This document shows, in pieces, positions 6,115-8,566 of a stretch of 8,566 nucleotides of DNA (its first letter is position 1; every line of letters starts with the position of its first letter). The position numbers were made by a program, and so were the translations under genes. Source of the DNA: Pseudomonadota bacterium (GTDB taxonomy: Bacteria > Pseudomonadota > Gammaproteobacteria > Burkholderiales > Burkholderiaceae_D); the NCBI GenBank assembly GCA_023389425.1, contig JAEWEK010000105.1, forward strand, positions 1 to 8,566, given 5' to 3'. The notes beneath the pieces were generated by a model. That model saw only the letters and a list, made by a program, of their open reading frames with translations. It did not search any database and was not told the DNA's origin.

Positions 6115-6132
6115 GCATGACAACTGTCATGC
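6115..6132. promoter_or_regulatory. Perfect 18-bp palindrome, candidate operator
   Basis: GCATGACA and TGTCATGC are perfect 8-bp inverted repeats with a 2-bp centre. The dyad lies 10 nt after the stop of the upstream membrane-protein gene and about 82 nt before the amidohydrolase ATG. A hairpin is possible but the loop would be tight and no T run follows on either strand, so a dimer-binding DNA site is more likely than a terminator. If the weak -10 at 6065-6070 is real, the dyad centre is near -65, a normal place for an activator. The adjacent NarL-type response regulator is the obvious candidate protein, by inference from context alone. Confidence 0.55.
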
Positions 6133-6143
6133 GCGGGCCGCGC
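6131..6143. repeat. GC-only dyad flanking the candidate operator
   Basis: GCGCGG and CCGCGC flank a single central G. The dyad touches the 18-bp palindrome (two shared bases) and reaches the stop codon of the upstream membrane-protein gene. It is too compact to fold well as RNA. Short all-GC dyads are common by chance in such DNA, so its meaning is doubtful. Confidence 0.25.
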
Positions 6144-6790
6144 TAGAACGACCCGGAAGTCCCCGCATGGAAGCCGTCCTCGGCACCGGACAGGAATGCG
6201 CCGGCGATTGCCATTACCCAGATCACGCCACAGACGACGATCCACGCGTAGTTGGCGCCGGTGAGTTTGTCGTTCGTTGCGCCCTCCGGGTCATTGCAGC
6301 TGGCGTTGATCATGGCCTGCGCGTTCAGGAAAGCGAACAGGAGGCCGACCATGCACAGGAGGGACAGGATGTGCGTGTAGGGAAGGCCGATGGACTTGCT
6401 CGACAAGCGGTCGAGAACCTGGATGGCGATATACAGAACGACCATGAAGGTCGCCACGCCCGTGTTCCCCCACGCTGCCACCGCCGGCTTGTCCCTGCCG
6501 TATTCCTTTACCTTGCTGAACAGCGAATGGATGAAGAAGATGACGAAGATCGCCCGTGGCACCGGCCATACGGTGGGCCGTTCTTCCGGAGACCAGCTGG
6601 CGTGGTGCTTGTACCGGCTCCAGTTCTTGTAGAACCAGTAGATCGCATAGGCGCCGAAGGTGACGATGAACAGGATCGCCAGCTTGCGGCGCGAGACCAC
6701 GTAGAACATGCTGTCGGCCGCGCTGTCGCTGGCGGCACCGGAGGCCACTTCGCCCTTCTCCAGCGTGGGGATGTAGCTGCTGTCGCTCAT
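6143..6790 (-). CDS. Small multi-pass membrane protein of unknown function
   Basis: This 215-residue protein has a polar N-terminal tail (1-34) and about five hydrophobic segments near 36-55, 77-92, 110-127, 138-157 and 181-201, so it is an inner-membrane protein. The first segment, KLAILFIVTFGAYAIYWFYKNW, resembles the G-x-Y-x-I-Y-W-F-Y-K motif of DUF4234-type small membrane proteins; I use that only as a loose comparison. A cytosolic or periplasmic loop (158-180) holds NASCNDPEG. No catalytic motif is recognised. The start is supported by AAAAGGG five nt upstream and by a good promoter at 6834-6862. It lies downstream of ruvB on the same strand (93-nt gap) and 109 nt upstream of the amidohydrolase, with the palindromic region between, so it is probably its own transcription unit. 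The gene is real; its function is not known. Confidence 0.82.
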   Translation of the reverse strand: MSDSSYIPTLEKGEVASGAASDSAADSMFYVVSRRKLAILFIVTFGAYAIYWFYKNWSRYKHHASWSPEERPTVWPVPRAIFVIFFIHSLFSKVKEYGRDKPAVAAWGNTGVATFMVVLYIAIQVLDRLSSKSIGLPYTHILSLLCMVGLLFAFLNAQAMINASCNDPEGATNDKLTGANYAWIVVCGVIWVMAIAGAFLSGAEDGFHAGTSGSF

Positions 6791-6833
6791 GGGTTCCCTT
6801 TTGTCGTCGGCGCGCGTGCGGCGCCGGTACGCT

Positions 6834-6862
6834 GTTGTACCTGCCCCTCAAGCTCGCGTCAA
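6834..6862 (-). promoter_or_regulatory. Putative sigma70 promoter of the membrane-protein gene
   Basis: On the minus strand a -35 box TTGACG (6857-6862, 5 of 6 to consensus) and a -10 box TACAAC (6834-6839, 4 of 6) are separated by exactly 17 nt. Transcription would begin near 6827, giving a leader of about 37 nt. A small dyad, GGTAC/GTACC (6826-6841, 6-nt centre), covers the -10 box and start point and could be a repressor site. The promoter lies in the 93-nt gap after ruvB, so the gene need not depend on the ruv transcript. Confidence 0.5.
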
Positions 6863-6883
6863 GCTGGCAGCCTTGCGGGGCGC

Positions 6884-7945
<1,062 letters not shown>

Positions 7946-7948
7946 CGA

Positions 7949-8527
7949 TCAGTTTTTGGACAGCGCCTTGAGCGCGAACTTGATGCCATCGGAGACGCTG
8001 GAACCCGGCGGCAGGTTCTTGATGGCGGCCAGCGCTTCCTTGTCAGAATACCCCAAAGCGATCAGCGCGTTGAGCACGTCCGATTGCGCCTCGTCACGCG
8101 CACCGCCGGCCACCGCGCCGATGTCCGCGCCGAGCTTGCCCTTGAGTTCGAGCAGCAGGCGCTCGGCGGTCTTCTTGCCGATGCCCGGCACCTTGATCAG
8201 GCGGCCCGCTTCCTGCAGCGTGACGGCCTGGGCCAGATCGGCCACCGTCATGCCGGACAGGATGGCCAGCGCGGTGCGCGCGCCGACGCCGGAAATCTTG
8301 ATGAGCTGGCGGAACAGCGCGCGTTCGCTGGCGGTGCCGAAGCCGAACAGCAGGTGCGCATCCTCGCGCACGGTCAGGTGGGTGAACAGGACCACTTTCT
8401 CGCCGGTATGCGGAAGGTTGTAGAAAGTGCTCATCGGCACATCGACTTCGTAGCCGACACCGTGGCAGTCCACCAGCAATTGCGGCGGGTTCTTTTCCAG
8501 CAGGATTCCGGATAGGCGACCGATCAT
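7949..8527 (-). CDS. ruvA: Holliday junction DNA-binding protein RuvA
   Basis: This 192-residue protein binds four-way junctions as a tetramer and loads RuvB rings. Domain I (1-64) is the OB fold starting MIGRLSGILLEK and includes the acidic pin E55/D56 that helps part the strands. Domain II has two helix-hairpin-helix motifs, LIKISGVGARTALAIL (75-90) and LIKVPGIGKKTAERLL (110-125). Domain III (about 147-192), with NALIALGYSDKEALAA, is the flexible RuvB-binding domain. Length is normal. The start is supported by AAGGAAG seven nt upstream (8534-8540). It is the first ruv gene in the window; only 39 nt upstream are visible, so whether ruvC precedes it, as in many betaproteobacteria, cannot be seen. 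Confidence 0.99.
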   Translation of the reverse strand: MIGRLSGILLEKNPPQLLVDCHGVGYEVDVPMSTFYNLPHTGEKVVLFTHLTVREDAHLLFGFGTASERALFRQLIKISGVGARTALAILSGMTVADLAQAVTLQEAGRLIKVPGIGKKTAERLLLELKGKLGADIGAVAGGARDEAQSDVLNALIALGYSDKEALAAIKNLPPGSSVSDGIKFALKALSKN

Positions 8528-8566
8528 GGTGGGCTTCCTTGGCGTTTAAACGAGGCGGCCGCGTTT
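8528..8566 (-). other. Upstream region of ruvA (truncated by window end)
   Basis: Besides the ruvA Shine-Dalgarno (8534-8540), this stretch holds the 10-bp palindrome CGTTTAAACG (8543-8552) and GCGGCCGC (8556-8563). No promoter can be assigned in so short a segment, although the AT-rich centre of the palindrome could belong to one. Confidence 0.4.

Noticed and set aside
4582..6120. Plus-strand open frame of 512 codons opposite the amidohydrolase
   Set aside because: Shadow of the amidohydrolase reading frame; composition is typical of antisense translation in GC-rich DNA.
6034..6123. 30-residue N-terminal extension of the amidohydrolase starting at 6123
   Set aside because: The upstream ATG lies inside the palindrome and would place extra residues before a good signal peptide; the ATG at 6033 has a strong Shine-Dalgarno at correct spacing.

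Overview
The window is GC-rich, gene-dense chromosomal DNA, most likely from a betaproteobacterium of the Oxalobacteraceae (Massilia/Telluria/Duganella type). That placement is an inference from the style of the ValRS, RuvA and RuvB proteins, the codon use and the palindromic repeat family. No rRNA marker is present to fix the genus. I see no phage, insertion sequence, CRISPR array, tRNA or rRNA.

Layout: plus-strand genes fill 1-2425: the 3' part of valS (valyl-tRNA synthetase), a REPIN-type inverted repeat pair, a secreted DUF2147 protein with its own promoter, and a small VOC (glyoxalase-fold) protein. A single REP-like hairpin at 2451-2478 lies at the convergent junction. Everything from 2485 to 8527 is on the minus strand. 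Read in the direction of transcription it runs ruvA-ruvB (Holliday junction branch migration), a small multi-pass membrane protein of unknown function, a secreted amidohydrolase fused to a CIA30-like domain, a DesK-type membrane histidine kinase and a NarL/DesR-type response regulator.

How the genes work together: ruvA and ruvB, 3 nt apart, form the classic recombination-repair operon. The amidohydrolase, kinase and regulator are tightly packed (37-nt gap, then a 16-nt overlap), so they probably form one transcript in which an exported hydrolase is made together with a sensor/regulator pair. The leader of that unit (6034-6142) carries a perfect 18-bp dyad (8-bp arms, 2-bp centre), two further short dyads, and a 7-bp inverted repeat whose inner arm abuts the Shine-Dalgarno. 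The large dyad is the best candidate operator for the adjacent regulator. This enzyme/two-component unit with its leader is the part of the window most worth following up. The rest is ordinary housekeeping or hypothetical content.
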